Source of the DNA: JADLAT01 sp964348795
GTDB lineage: Bacteria; Pseudomonadota; Alphaproteobacteria; Micavibrionales; Micavibrionaceae
Length of the DNA: 64,000 nt
Direction: 5' to 3'
NCBI GenBank assembly: GCA_964348795.1
Contig: CAYGDY010000007.1
Span: 1-64,000, forward strand
A program made the translations under genes and the position numbers. How positions within the stretch are numbered: the first letter of the stretch is position 1; each line of letters starts with the position of its first letter. The notes under the pieces were generated by a model. That model had not been told where the DNA came from and did no database searches. It worked only from the letters and a program-made list of their open reading frames with translations. Positions 17,092-26,225 of this stretch are shown here, in pieces.

Positions 17092-19250
17092 ATGGCATGA
17101 CGCACAAGCCTCCCGAACACAAAAGCCCTGATCTCCTGCTGGAATGTCTGGTTTTTATGACGGCGCATTTTGGCCGTGCAAAATCAGCGGTAGCTCTTGT
17201 GGCTGGACTTTCCTATGATGGGCACGGCCTCTCACCAGAGTCTTTTGTCGAGGCTGCTGACCGGATTGGCCTCAAAACACGCGTGAGTAAAAGGGTCTCT
17301 CTGGACTCCTTGCCCGAGGCGGTGCTCCCTGTTGTTCTGATTGTAAAGGGAGAAAAGCCTGTCGTCCTTCTGTCATTTTCAGAAATATATGATCCTGAAA
17401 AAAAAGAAAAAATTTCAACAACACTGGATGCATTGCAGGAAAATTATGCGGGATATTTGATTATGGTCCAGCCCCGTCCCGAATTTTTGAATCCCGATGT
17501 CAAAGCGCCCGAAGACTCTCAATCCCATTGGTTCTGGTCCATGGTGTGGGACAATCAACAGATCTACGCCATGGTATTGCTGGGGGCTGTATTTATCAAT
17601 CTGTTTGGTCTGGCCAGCCCGATGTTCATCATGAACATCTATGACCGTGTTTTGCCCAACAGCGCACTGGAAACGGGGTGGGCGCTGGGGATTGGTGCGT
17701 TTATCGTCTTTGCCTTCGATTTAATCCTGCGGTCCTTGCGGGGGTATCTGATCGATCTGGCGGGCCGGCGGATGGATGTCATCGCCACGCGCCGGATTTA
17801 TGATCAGGTCCTGAATATGAAACTGTCACACCGTCCGAAATCAAGCGGGGCGTTTGCCAATATGTTGCGGGACTTTGACTCGGTGCGGGATTTTTTTACG
17901 TCTGCGACGGTGACGGGGTTTGTGGATTTGCCCTTTACGATTTTCTTTTTGTTTATCATTTATTCTCTGGGTGGCCATCTGGTGTTTTTTTTGGTGGTCC
18001 TTTTGTTGCTGGTTTTTGGGTGCGGACTGATCTTGCAAGCCCCTCTCAAAGCGCTGGTCCGCAAAGCCACGCGCTCGGGTGAAGCCAAGCATGGTCTTTT
18101 GGTAGAGACTATTCACGGACTGGAAACCATCAAGGCGCTAGGCGCAGACGGCCGGTTTCGGGCGCGGTATAACAGTCTGGTCGGGGAAAGCGCGGCCTAT
18201 GGTCAGGCCTCGCGATTTGTCTCGAGTCTGGGGATCAATTTTGCAAATTTTGTGCAACAAATTACCGCTATAGTAATCGTGTTGGGTGGCATGTACATGG
18301 TGCAGTCGGGGGATCTGACAGTCGGAGGATTGATCGCCTGTGTAATGCTGAGTGGGCGGGCGCTGGCCCCTGTGGGCTCTATTGCCAATTTGATGACGCG
18401 GTATCATCAGGCGGGTGGAGCGCTGAAAACGCTGGACGGGCTTATGAGCCGGCCTGTGGATCGGCCCCTCACAAAACAGTATTTGCACCGGCCTGATTTG
18501 CAAGGGGCCATTGCCTTTGAAAAGGTTTCCTTTTCCTATCCGTCCGTGGAACGGCAAATTCTGCACGAGATCTCCTTTGACATCAAGGCCGGAGAGCGGG
18601 TTGGAATGATAGGCCGGATCGGATCTGGAAAAAGTACGATTGCACGCCTGATGATGGGCCTATACGAACCCGAAGGAGGCACAATTTTACTGGATGGTTC
18701 CGATATGCGGCAGGTTGATCCTGCTGATGTGCGGCAGAATTTTGCCTATATCGCGCAGGATGTCATTTTGTTTAACGGCACTGTGCGGGATAATATTGCG
18801 GTCAGTATGCCGCAAGCTACGGAGCAGGAGATTCTGGCAGTGGCCAGAGCCGCCGGTGTACATGATTTTATCGCCCGTCATCCTATGGGATATGACGCGC
18901 CCGTGGGTGAGGGGGGCGAAGGCCTTTCGGGCGGACAAAGGCAGGCAATTGCTCTGGCGCGAGCGATGCTGACGCGTCCAAAAGTCCTGATCTGTGACGA
19001 ACCCACCAATGCGATGGATATGCAGGCCGAACTGGTTTTTAAGGCGTATGTCCAAAAGGAAGTTGCAGACCGGACCTTTATCCTGATCACCCATAAACAT
19101 TTGATGCTGGATCTGGTGGATCGTTTGATTCTGCTGGACCATGGGCGAGTACTGTTGGACGGACCACGGGACGAGGTTGTAGCCCGTTTGCAGTCGGGGC
19201 AATTCACAGGAGAGATTCACACTGGAGAACGATCCATGGGGGGCGTATGA
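17088..19250 (+). CDS. Type I secretion ABC transporter, LapB-like, with degenerate C39-like domain
   Basis: This is the inner-membrane export ATPase. The N-terminal ~125 residues are a C39-peptidase-like domain lacking a credible catalytic set, as in exporters that bind unprocessed RTX substrates. Five or six membrane helices follow (about 155-430), then the nucleotide-binding domain with Walker A GRIGSGKST at 509-517, signature LSGGQRQ at 613-619 and Walker B VLICDEPT near 633-640. The 720 residues fit the LapB family. The start is GTG 17088 within the overlap, or ATG 17097. It is flanked by TolC-like and HlyD-like partners with 4-nt overlaps on both sides. Confidence 0.93.
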   Translation: MNGMTHKPPEHKSPDLLLECLVFMTAHFGRAKSAVALVAGLSYDGHGLSPESFVEAADRIGLKTRVSKRVSLDSLPEAVLPVVLIVKGEKPVVLLSFSEIYDPEKKEKISTTLDALQENYAGYLIMVQPRPEFLNPDVKAPEDSQSHWFWSMVWDNQQIYAMVLLGAVFINLFGLASPMFIMNIYDRVLPNSALETGWALGIGAFIVFAFDLILRSLRGYLIDLAGRRMDVIATRRIYDQVLNMKLSHRPKSSGAFANMLRDFDSVRDFFTSATVTGFVDLPFTIFFLFIIYSLGGHLVFFLVVLLLLVFGCGLILQAPLKALVRKATRSGEAKHGLLVETIHGLETIKALGADGRFRARYNSLVGESAAYGQASRFVSSLGINFANFVQQITAIVIVLGGMYMVQSGDLTVGGLIACVMLSGRALAPVGSIANLMTRYHQAGGALKTLDGLMSRPVDRPLTKQYLHRPDLQGAIAFEKVSFSYPSVERQILHEISFDIKAGERVGMIGRIGSGKSTIARLMMGLYEPEGGTILLDGSDMRQVDPADVRQNFAYIAQDVILFNGTVRDNIAVSMPQATEQEILAVARAAGVHDFIARHPMGYDAPVGEGGEGLSGGQRQAIALARAMLTRPKVLICDEPTNAMDMQAELVFKAYVQKEVADRTFILITHKHLMLDLVDRLILLDHGRVLLDGPRDEVVARLQSGQFTGEIHTGERSMGGV

Positions 19251-20578
19251 AGTTTTTTGATCCGGCCCCGCACAAGGAGATGGATTTTATGTCGGCGCTG
19301 GATGCAGCCGCCCGCATGCGGCCTGCGACACCAGTGGTGCTGATGTTGTTTTCAATCGTGGGTTTTGTTCTGCTGGCGCTGATCTGGGCCGCCGTCTCAC
19401 AAGTTGAAATTCTGACGCGGGCCGAGGGGCGCGTGGTGCCGTCTCGGGACGTCCAGATTGTGCAATCTCTGGAAGGCGGTATTTTGGAGGCCTTGCTGGT
19501 CGAGCCTGGGCAGATTGTCGAAAAAGGACAGGTGTTATTGCGCCTAAGTGATGTGCAGTTTTCATCGGAAGCACGTGGGACTGAAGCTAAATTTTTAAGC
19601 CTGAAAGCGAAGATGGCCCGTTTGCAGGCCGAGGCCAGTGGTGCAATATTTGTTTTACCGCCTGAAATTGCAAAAAAATTGCCGCAGATTGCACAGAATG
19701 AAAAGGCGCTCTACGAATCACGCCAGAAGGAATTGCAAAGTGCCTATGCGATTTTGGATGACCGGATCAACAAGGCCAATGCGGAGCTTGCGGAAATCGG
19801 AGCACAAATCAGCCGTTTCAACAGCAGTAAGGCCTCCATGCAACAGGAACTGTCCATCACGCAGGAGATGGTCAAAAAGCGGGCAATGCCCAAGCTGGAG
19901 GAAATCCGGTTGTCGCGGGAAATCAGCGATATGACGGGGCAGGTCAATGCCGCCATTCAACGAAAAAAAGCGCTGGAGGCCGAGCTTCAAGTGGCTAAAC
20001 GGGAACGGGAGTCACAAGGGGATAAATTCCGCTCTCAGGCCTTGGGCGAGATGAATACCGTTGAAACGGATATTGCGGGTTTGAAAGAAAGTCTAGCCTC
20101 GATCGGCGATCGTGTGGACCGCAGAGAGGTACGTGCCCCTGTCGCAGGTATTGTCAATAATATTGCAGTGAAAACTATTGGTGGGGTGATCGAACCTGCA
20201 ATGCATCTTGTGGAAATCGTGCCGGTGGATGATGCCCTGAAAATCGTGGCGCAGGTCAAGCCTGCCGATATTGCCTTTATTCATGCAGGACAAAAGGCTC
20301 GTGTAAAAATTACGGCGTATGATGCACAAATTTATGGCTCTTTGCAGGGTGAGCTGGTGCGGGTCGGAGCCACAAGCGGGAGCGATGCAAAGGGCAACGT
20401 GTTTTTTGAAATCGAAGTCAAGACCGATCAAAACTATCTGGGGGACGAAGTGCATAAACTCCCCGTCACGCCCGGGATGCTGGCGCAGGTGGAGGTTATA
20501 GTGGGAAAACGCACGATTATGGCCTATCTGTTGAAACCGTTCGTGCGGGCCCGCGAACGTGTCTTGACGGAGCGATAA
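19247..20578 (+). CDS. HlyD-family periplasmic adaptor of type I secretion
   Basis: This membrane-fusion protein links the ABC exporter to the TolC channel. Its 443 residues contain one N-terminal membrane helix (about 27-49), a lipoyl-like half motif (VVPSRDVQIVQSLEGGILEA), a long alpha-helical hairpin (about 100-280), the second lipoyl half (VDRREVRAPVAGIVNNI) and a beta-barrel domain ending IMAYLLKPFVRARERVLTE, typical of the HlyD type I group. The ATG overlaps the exporter stop as ATGA. The cyclase gene begins 2 bases after its stop, so secretion and signalling genes are probably co-transcribed. Confidence 0.93.
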   Translation: MKFFDPAPHKEMDFMSALDAAARMRPATPVVLMLFSIVGFVLLALIWAAVSQVEILTRAEGRVVPSRDVQIVQSLEGGILEALLVEPGQIVEKGQVLLRLSDVQFSSEARGTEAKFLSLKAKMARLQAEASGAIFVLPPEIAKKLPQIAQNEKALYESRQKELQSAYAILDDRINKANAELAEIGAQISRFNSSKASMQQELSITQEMVKKRAMPKLEEIRLSREISDMTGQVNAAIQRKKALEAELQVAKRERESQGDKFRSQALGEMNTVETDIAGLKESLASIGDRVDRREVRAPVAGIVNNIAVKTIGGVIEPAMHLVEIVPVDDALKIVAQVKPADIAFIHAGQKARVKITAYDAQIYGSLQGELVRVGATSGSDAKGNVFFEIEVKTDQNYLGDEVHKLPVTPGMLAQVEVIVGKRTIMAYLLKPFVRARERVLTER

Positions 20579-20580
20579 AA

Positions 20581-22818
20581 ATGTTGCGGTTTCTGATTCA
20601 TCCGGTTATCCGTGTTTCAATTCTGTTTGTGATTTTGTTTTGTATGGCGGCTGTGGTGAATGAAGGCTCTACACTGAAACAGCGGATCAGTAATATTGTT
20701 TTTGAAAGCTATATCAAATTCAAGCCCCGACCTGCCTTGGATGTGATGCGGTTTGTGGATATTGATGATTATTCCCTTTCTCAGGTTGGACAATGGCCTT
20801 GGTCCAGAAGTGTTATGGCAGAAATTATCAAAAATATTGCCGCAAGCGGGGCAAAGGTCATTATTTTCGATGGTGTTTTGGCAGAACCAGACCGGACATC
20901 ACCGGAAAATATTCTCCCTCTTTTGGAGGAGGGGGACCCTGTGCGTGAGGCATTAAGGGGGCGGGAAAGTCATGATAGCATATTGGCCAATGCCATCCAA
21001 AAGTCGGATATTTTTGTGACCGGATTTTCGCATGGGTCCAATACCAGTGCCCCGACTCTCAAACAAAAAATTTTGATTAAACCCGATATTAGAAAATATT
21101 TTTTAAAACAGGAAGGAAATCAAAGCACCCGCTTCTTCAATACGTCTCAATTTTTGCCGGAACTTCAGACGGCGGCAGTCGGAAATGGAAGCTTTATGGC
21201 CACTGCGGAGCCGGATTCAGTGATACGGCGGACAGGATTACTTTTTCAAGACGGGCATCAAATTTATCCCTCTTTGGTGCTTGAAGGCCTTAGGATTTTT
21301 GAAAAAGACTCTGGTAATTTTATAAAAATTGTCGAGAACGAGGCCTATTCCAACCTTGCGATTGATGAAAGAATTATCGCATTGGCAGGGGCACACAAAA
21401 TTCCCGTGGATGCAGAAGGAAAAATGTGGGTGTATTTCAGGGCATTTGATGAAAAAGAAAATATCTCCATCTATCGTTTTTTGAATAAAGTGATAGAAAA
21501 AGAAGGGCTTCCCGACTTAAAAAACAAGGCTGTTTTTATTGCATCGAGCGCTGAAGGATTGATGGATTTGCGGGCAACGCCGCTTGGGATGCAACCCGGT
21601 GTAAGGGTTCATATGAATGCGTTTGAGCAAATCATTCAAAATATGTTTTTAATCAGGCCTTATCTGGCAAACCTCTTGGAGCTAGGCTTTGCGATTTTGG
21701 TTTGCGCTTCCCTGATTGCGTTGTCGTTCTTTTTTAGTCCCGTGTTGCTGGGGGCTTTAACCATTTTTTCAACGGTTGGGATTTTCTGGGGGGCGTGGTT
21801 TTTATTTGTGCACTATGGCGGGTTGTTTGATCCTGTAACGCCTTCGGTGATTGTCATTGTGATGTTCATATTTACAACATTACTGAGTTTTTTAAAAACG
21901 GAACTCGAACGCAAGCAAGTCCGTCAGGCCTTTGGACATTATATTTCTCCGGATTTCATGGCAGAGCTGACGGAAAACCCTGAAAAGCTGAAATTAGGAG
22001 GTGAGATACGGGATCTGACGGTCCTGTTTTCCGATATCAGAAGCTTTACAACCATTTCCGAAGGTCTCACACCCGAAGAGCTTATTCAGCTTATGAATGA
22101 TTTCCTGACTCCGATGTCCGATCTTGTTATGCACAATCGGGGCACGATCGACAAATATATGGGCGATGCCATGATGGCGTTCTGGAACGCGCCGCTTGAT
22201 GTAGAAAACCATTACCGATGTGCGTGTCAGGCCGCGTTGGGGATGCAGTCTGCGCTGGAGCCGATCAACGAGAATATCCGTAAAAAAGCCGAAGCCCAGA
22301 ATAAAAAGCCAGTTTTGCTGAGTGCCGGAATAGGGATCAATTCCGGCCCGTGCGCAGTCGGCAACATGGGTTCCAAACAACGCTTTGCTTATTCGACATT
22401 GGGGGATGCGGTTAATTTGGCATCACGGCTGGAGGGGCAGACTAAAACCTATGGCGTGAATATTCTGATCGGGGAAAGCACGTGGGCACAGGTACCGGAA
22501 TTGGCCACATTGGAAATGGACCTGATCAAGGTGAAGGGCAAGACTCGGCCCGTGCGCGTGTTTGCCTTGCTCGGAGATGAAAATGTTGCACAACAAGAAT
22601 CGTTTCAGGTTTTTAAAATAGGGCATGATGAAATGATCCGGCAGTATCGGACGGGGGTATTTTCTGCGGCACAGGAGGCTTTGACAGTATGCCGTAGTCA
22701 GGAAAAAGCGTTCCAAATGGAAACGGTCTATGCGTTGTATCAAGAGCGACTGGAAGAGGTCTTGAAGAACCCTCCTGCGGGGCCTTGGGACGGGGTGTAC
22801 GAGGCCAAAACGAAATAG
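20581..22818 (+). CDS. Membrane-bound class III adenylate/guanylate cyclase with CHASE2 sensor
   Basis: The 745 residues comprise an N-terminal membrane helix (about 11-28), a large extracytoplasmic CHASE2 domain (about 30-355), three membrane helices (about 362-438) and a C-terminal class III cyclase domain. Metal aspartates are in VLFSDIRSFT (Asp485) and DKYMGDAMMAFWN (Asp529); the transition-state Asn/Arg pair is in VNLASRLEG (Asn612, Arg616). All catalytic positions look intact. Lys525 fits adenine preference but the product cannot be read with certainty. It is the fourth gene of the secretion operon and lies tail to tail (5 nt) with a cNMP-binding EAL protein, so a local cNMP to c-di-GMP circuit is plausible. 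Confidence 0.9.
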   Translation: MLRFLIHPVIRVSILFVILFCMAAVVNEGSTLKQRISNIVFESYIKFKPRPALDVMRFVDIDDYSLSQVGQWPWSRSVMAEIIKNIAASGAKVIIFDGVLAEPDRTSPENILPLLEEGDPVREALRGRESHDSILANAIQKSDIFVTGFSHGSNTSAPTLKQKILIKPDIRKYFLKQEGNQSTRFFNTSQFLPELQTAAVGNGSFMATAEPDSVIRRTGLLFQDGHQIYPSLVLEGLRIFEKDSGNFIKIVENEAYSNLAIDERIIALAGAHKIPVDAEGKMWVYFRAFDEKENISIYRFLNKVIEKEGLPDLKNKAVFIASSAEGLMDLRATPLGMQPGVRVHMNAFEQIIQNMFLIRPYLANLLELGFAILVCASLIALSFFFSPVLLGALTIFSTVGIFWGAWFLFVHYGGLFDPVTPSVIVIVMFIFTTLLSFLKTELERKQVRQAFGHYISPDFMAELTENPEKLKLGGEIRDLTVLFSDIRSFTTISEGLTPEELIQLMNDFLTPMSDLVMHNRGTIDKYMGDAMMAFWNAPLDVENHYRCACQAALGMQSALEPINENIRKKAEAQNKKPVLLSAGIGINSGPCAVGNMGSKQRFAYSTLGDAVNLASRLEGQTKTYGVNILIGESTWAQVPELATLEMDLIKVKGKTRPVRVFALLGDENVAQQESFQVFKIGHDEMIRQYRTGVFSAAQEALTVCRSQEKAFQMETVYALYQERLEEVLKNPPAGPWDGVYEAKTK

Positions 22819-22823
22819 CGGGT

Positions 22824-24068
22824 TTAAATCTCCGGCTTCGCATTGTTTTTCAGATATGTGAGGATGTCTTTCTCCGGCAGGGGTCTGGAAAAATAATAGC
22901 CCTGCCCCATTTCGCACCCCAGCTCTTTGAGAATTTTGGCTTCTTCCCGTGTTTCAATCCCCTCGGCAATGATTTTCAGCTTCAGATTTTGCCCCAGTGA
23001 AATGACCGACTTGACGAGTTCCAGTGCATTATGGTCAGCGGCCATATCCTTCACAAAACTTCTGTCAATCTTCAGGGTGTCGATCGGGAAATAATGAAGA
23101 TAGCTCAAGGAGGAATACCCCGTGCCAAAGTCATCAATGGAAATCCCAAGACCAGCTTTTCTGCACATATTGAGGGTATTGCGGGCGTTCTCCGGCTGAC
23201 CCATCAAAAGGCGCTCCGTAATCTCCAGATGCACACGGGCTGTGGGGATGTCACATTGGCTCAAGGTGTTATAGAGACTTTCCACGAAATCCGCCTTGGA
23301 AAAGTCATTGCTGGAAAAATTGACACTCATGAAAAGCTCGTTGTGATGCGTAAAATCTTCCATCCGTTTGAGCGCCTGAAGGGATTCTTTCAGGGCCCAT
23401 TGCGAGGCTTTCACAATAATCCCGCATTCCTCGATCAGGGGAATAAACAGGGCCGGAGAAATGGGGCCCCGCTCGGGATGATTCCAGCGCATCAGCGCCT
23501 CGAAGCCCTCTATTGTCCCGTGTTTCAGGTTCAAGATGGGCTGGTAGTGGAGGGAGAGCTGAGGGGAAACACTGTGAATGCTTTCCAGCGCCGATTCAAA
23601 ATCATTGGAAAGTTTGATCATTTCCTGTACGTCCGAGTGCTCGGCATATGTTTTTTCCAGAATTTCCGCTTCGCTTCTCATGGGTGGTTTCTGGGACAGG
23701 TCCACGCGTCCGAGCAGGTCGCGGTAGCGGGTCAAAATCACTTGCATCGCCATGCGCAGGACAGGGTCGGATTGCTCCAGCCGGCGGGTAAAATCCTCCC
23801 GCGTGATTTCCAGCAGTTCGCAGTCTTCCAGTGCGCGGATGCTGGCGGTACGGGGGGCGTTGTCAATAATGGCCATTTCCCCGATCATTGCACCCGCTCC
23901 GCGAGTCCCAACCAGATGGATAGCCGGATGGCCCTGTTCATCTGTGAAATCTGTTTCTATAAAGATTTCAACGCGGCCTTTTTCAATGATATAGGCGCTC
24001 TCGCCTCTGTCTCCTTGTTTGAGGATCAGGCTTCCGGCTTTGAGGGAGAGTGGTGATTGACGGGTCAT
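22824..24068 (-). CDS. Cyclic-nucleotide-binding EAL-domain c-di-GMP phosphodiesterase
   Basis: The protein has 414 residues from ATG 24068 (AAGGA 9 nt upstream; an ATG at 24164 has no ribosome site). Residues 1-115 form a Crp-type cyclic-nucleotide-binding domain with an intact phosphate-binding cassette GEMAIIDNAPRTAS at 63-76. Residues 165-405 form an EAL domain with FEALMRW (Glu190), EITER, DDFGTGYSSLSYL at 312-324, KIDRSFV and EGIET, so it is probably active. It should degrade c-di-GMP under control of cAMP or cGMP. There is no membrane segment, so it is cytosolic. Tail-to-tail placement with the CHASE2 cyclase is the best clue to its input. Confidence 0.92.
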   Translation of the reverse strand: MTRQSPLSLKAGSLILKQGDRGESAYIIEKGRVEIFIETDFTDEQGHPAIHLVGTRGAGAMIGEMAIIDNAPRTASIRALEDCELLEITREDFTRRLEQSDPVLRMAMQVILTRYRDLLGRVDLSQKPPMRSEAEILEKTYAEHSDVQEMIKLSNDFESALESIHSVSPQLSLHYQPILNLKHGTIEGFEALMRWNHPERGPISPALFIPLIEECGIIVKASQWALKESLQALKRMEDFTHHNELFMSVNFSSNDFSKADFVESLYNTLSQCDIPTARVHLEITERLLMGQPENARNTLNMCRKAGLGISIDDFGTGYSSLSYLHYFPIDTLKIDRSFVKDMAADHNALELVKSVISLGQNLKLKIIAEGIETREEAKILKELGCEMGQGYYFSRPLPEKDILTYLKNNAKPEI

Positions 24069-24241
24069 GGGGAATTGTCCTTCTGAATGCGCGAATACAG
24101 TGCCATATTTTTTTATCAAATTCAAGAGCTTATGATAAAAAATTGTATTTTTTGTATTTTTCATGTAGGATCGCTCCGTGAATGAGGCGGGAAGAGGCCT
24201 AAAGTCTTCCCCTATAAAAAACGAACGAGAGGGTGCGTGCT

Positions 24242-24625
24242 ATGAAGGAACTTGCGGGTTCTATGGGAAAAGGGCTTTTTAGTGGCTATAAAGGGCTTAT
24301 GTGGCTTTTGACGGGCGGCGGCTTGTTCGGTATTTTGTTTCTCGGTCATTTTGCAGAAGATGTGACGAGTGTCGATCCGGATGCAACTTTTTTTGATACG
24401 GCAATGGCATTTCTCTCTCCCATTGGTGAGAAAACAACCTATACTGTTGGCCTTCCTGTTTTAATGGGGCAATTCGGGGATGTGGCCATGGGGACAGCAG
24501 GTTTTGTCATGGATACAGTGGTGCCCGGCATTGGGACTCTCTTTAATAGCATTGCAGGTGCAGGAACGGCTGTGGCGGCTACAGCGGCGCTTGCGCCCCC
24601 TTTGGCCGGCATTACACACGGGTGA
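24242..24625 (+). CDS. Small hypothetical membrane protein
   Basis: I do not recognise this 127-residue protein. It has one clear hydrophobic helix near the N-terminus (LMWLLTGGGLFGILFLGHFA) and a glycine/alanine-rich C-terminus (VVPGIGTLFNSIAGAGTAVAATAAL) that could be a second segment. ATG 24242 follows AGAGGG by 8 nt; GTG 24233 is an alternative. It lies between the EAL gene (divergent) and rpmJ, which has its own promoter. Confidence 0.65.
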   Translation: MKELAGSMGKGLFSGYKGLMWLLTGGGLFGILFLGHFAEDVTSVDPDATFFDTAMAFLSPIGEKTTYTVGLPVLMGQFGDVAMGTAGFVMDTVVPGIGTLFNSIAGAGTAVAATAALAPPLAGITHG

Positions 24626-24645
24626 CGAATGTCTTAACAATCCGC

Positions 24646-24675
24646 TTGACAAGGGGCCAGAAGGGCTAGTATGGT
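24646..24675 (+). promoter_or_regulatory. Probable sigma70 promoter of rpmJ
   Basis: A perfect -35 TTGACA at 24646-24651 is followed after 18 bp by TATGGT at 24670-24675. The rpmJ start lies 43 bp further on. Confidence 0.55.
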
Positions 24676-24717
24676 CCGGTCCAGCTCTTTTTGAATGATT
24701 TTTTAAGGTTTGGTGCT

Positions 24718-24843
24718 ATGAAAGTTGTGAATTCGCTCAAAACTCTGAAGTCCAGAGACCGTAATAACCGCGTGATCCGCCGTAAGGGCCGCGTGTACGT
24801 GATCAATAAGAAAAATCCCCGCATGAAGGCCCGTCAGGGTTAA
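24718..24843 (+). CDS. rpmJ: 50S ribosomal protein L36, cysteine-free form
   Basis: This 41-residue protein begins MKVVNSLKTLKSRDRNNR and ends NPRMKARQG. The central RRKGRVYVINKKNP identifies L36 of the large ribosomal subunit. It lacks the four zinc-binding cysteines, as in the zinc-independent form usual in alphaproteobacteria. It has its own promoter and intrinsic terminator and is therefore a single-gene unit. Confidence 0.95.
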   Translation: MKVVNSLKTLKSRDRNNRVIRRKGRVYVINKKNPRMKARQG

Positions 24844-24887
24844 CTCCCCCCCGTTCGACCGTTTTTTAAGCGGACCGTATCAAGGAT

Positions 24888-24916
24888 CATCCCGTTTTTC
24901 AAGCGGGATGTTTTTT
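24888..24916 (+). terminator. Intrinsic terminator after rpmJ
   Basis: CATCCCG at 24888-24894 pairs with CGGGATG at 24904-24910 around a 9-nt loop and is followed directly by six T. Confidence 0.85.
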
Positions 24917-24938
24917 CTTGGGGGGTGATCAAAAACAG

Positions 24939-24967
24939 TTGATGCATTGGCGTGGGATGTCTGCTAT
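24939..24967 (+). promoter_or_regulatory. Possible promoter of the mre operon
   Basis: TTGATG at 24939-24944 and TGCTAT at 24962-24967 are spaced 17 bp, just downstream of the rpmJ terminator and 50 bp before mreB. Confidence 0.4.
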
Positions 24968-25017
24968 AACCGCCCCATCACAGTTTAATATTTTAATATT
25001 TTTGCAAAAAGAGCATC

Positions 25018-26058
25018 ATGTTTTCAGGGCTTTTTGGTTTTATGTCGGCGGATATGGCCATTGATTTGGGCACCGCTAACACGCTGGTGTATGTCAAGGA
25101 CAAGGGTATTGTTCTGAACGAGCCATCTGTGGTGGCCATCGAGGTGAGTTACGGCAAGAAAAACGTGCTGGCCGTGGGCAGTGAAGCCAAGCAGATGCTG
25201 GGCCGGACTCCGGGCAGTATCGTGGCCACGCGCCCTCTACGGGATGGTGTGATCGCTGATTTCGAGGTCACAGAGGCCATGATCAAGTATTTTATCCGCA
25301 AAGTGCATAACCGGCGTTCTTTCGTGTCGCCCCGCATGGTGATCTGCGTGCCTTCGGGCTCTACGGCGGTCGAGCAACGGGCTATTATTGAATCCGCTGA
25401 AAGTGCGGGCGCGCGGCGTGTGGAGTTGATCGAGGAGCCCATGGCGGCGGCGATTGGTGCGGGTTTGCCCGTGACGGAGCCTTCCGGCTCTATGGTCGTA
25501 GACATTGGTGGCGGTACAACAGAGGTTGCCGTGATTTCACTGGGCGGGATTGTTTATGCCCGTTCTGTGCGGGTGGGCGGTGACAAGATGGATGAGGCGA
25601 TTATCGCCTATATCCGCCGTGTCCATAACCTTTTGATCGGTGAAAGCACAGCTGAGCGGATCAAAAAAGAAATCGGGTCGGCCTGTCCGCCTGCGGATGG
25701 TGAGGGGCGGAAAATGCAAATTCGTGGTCGCGATTTGCTGAACGGTGTGCCCAAGGAAATTGTAGTCTCCGAGCGGCAAGTTTCCGAGGCGCTTGCGGAG
25801 CCTGTGGGCCAGATTATCGAAGGAGTTAAAGTGGCGCTGGAGCATACCGCACCGGAACTGGCCGCCGATATTGTGGATAAGGGTATTGTGATGACGGGCG
25901 GGGGGTCCTTGCTGAAGAATCTGGATTTTGTCCTGCGCCATGCTACGGGGCTGGCGGTCACGCTGGCGGATGATCCGCTTTCCTGTGTGGCGCTGGGGAC
26001 AGGTCAGGCGCTGGAACAGCCCAAAATGCTCCGGAACGTGCTGATCGGCTCTTACTAG
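25018..26058 (+). CDS. mreB: Rod shape-determining protein MreB
   Basis: MreB is the bacterial actin that guides lateral cell-wall synthesis. Its 346 residues match the family. The ATP-binding motifs are IDLGTANTLVYV (phosphate 1), MVVDIGGGTTEVAVIS (phosphate 2) and IVMTGGGSLLKNLD (adenosine). The N-terminal MFSGLFGFMS resembles the membrane-binding amphipathic start of other MreB proteins. It opens the order mreB-mreC-mreD-mrdA-rodA, so the cells are expected to be rods or curved rods. Confidence 0.98.
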   Translation: MFSGLFGFMSADMAIDLGTANTLVYVKDKGIVLNEPSVVAIEVSYGKKNVLAVGSEAKQMLGRTPGSIVATRPLRDGVIADFEVTEAMIKYFIRKVHNRRSFVSPRMVICVPSGSTAVEQRAIIESAESAGARRVELIEEPMAAAIGAGLPVTEPSGSMVVDIGGGTTEVAVISLGGIVYARSVRVGGDKMDEAIIAYIRRVHNLLIGESTAERIKKEIGSACPPADGEGRKMQIRGRDLLNGVPKEIVVSERQVSEALAEPVGQIIEGVKVALEHTAPELAADIVDKGIVMTGGGSLLKNLDFVLRHATGLAVTLADDPLSCVALGTGQALEQPKMLRNVLIGSY

Positions 26059-26225
26059 GGCCGGAGGGGGTGCCCCTTTTCAGAATGTTGGGGACAAGCT
26101 TTTCCACTTTGGTTTTTTTAACATTTTTATGATACAGTACGGGTAAAGGCGATTGCTTTACGCGCAGTGCCGCTTTAGGGTACAGCTTTCTGAAACCGTT
26201 TGAAGATGATAGAAGAGCACATTCT

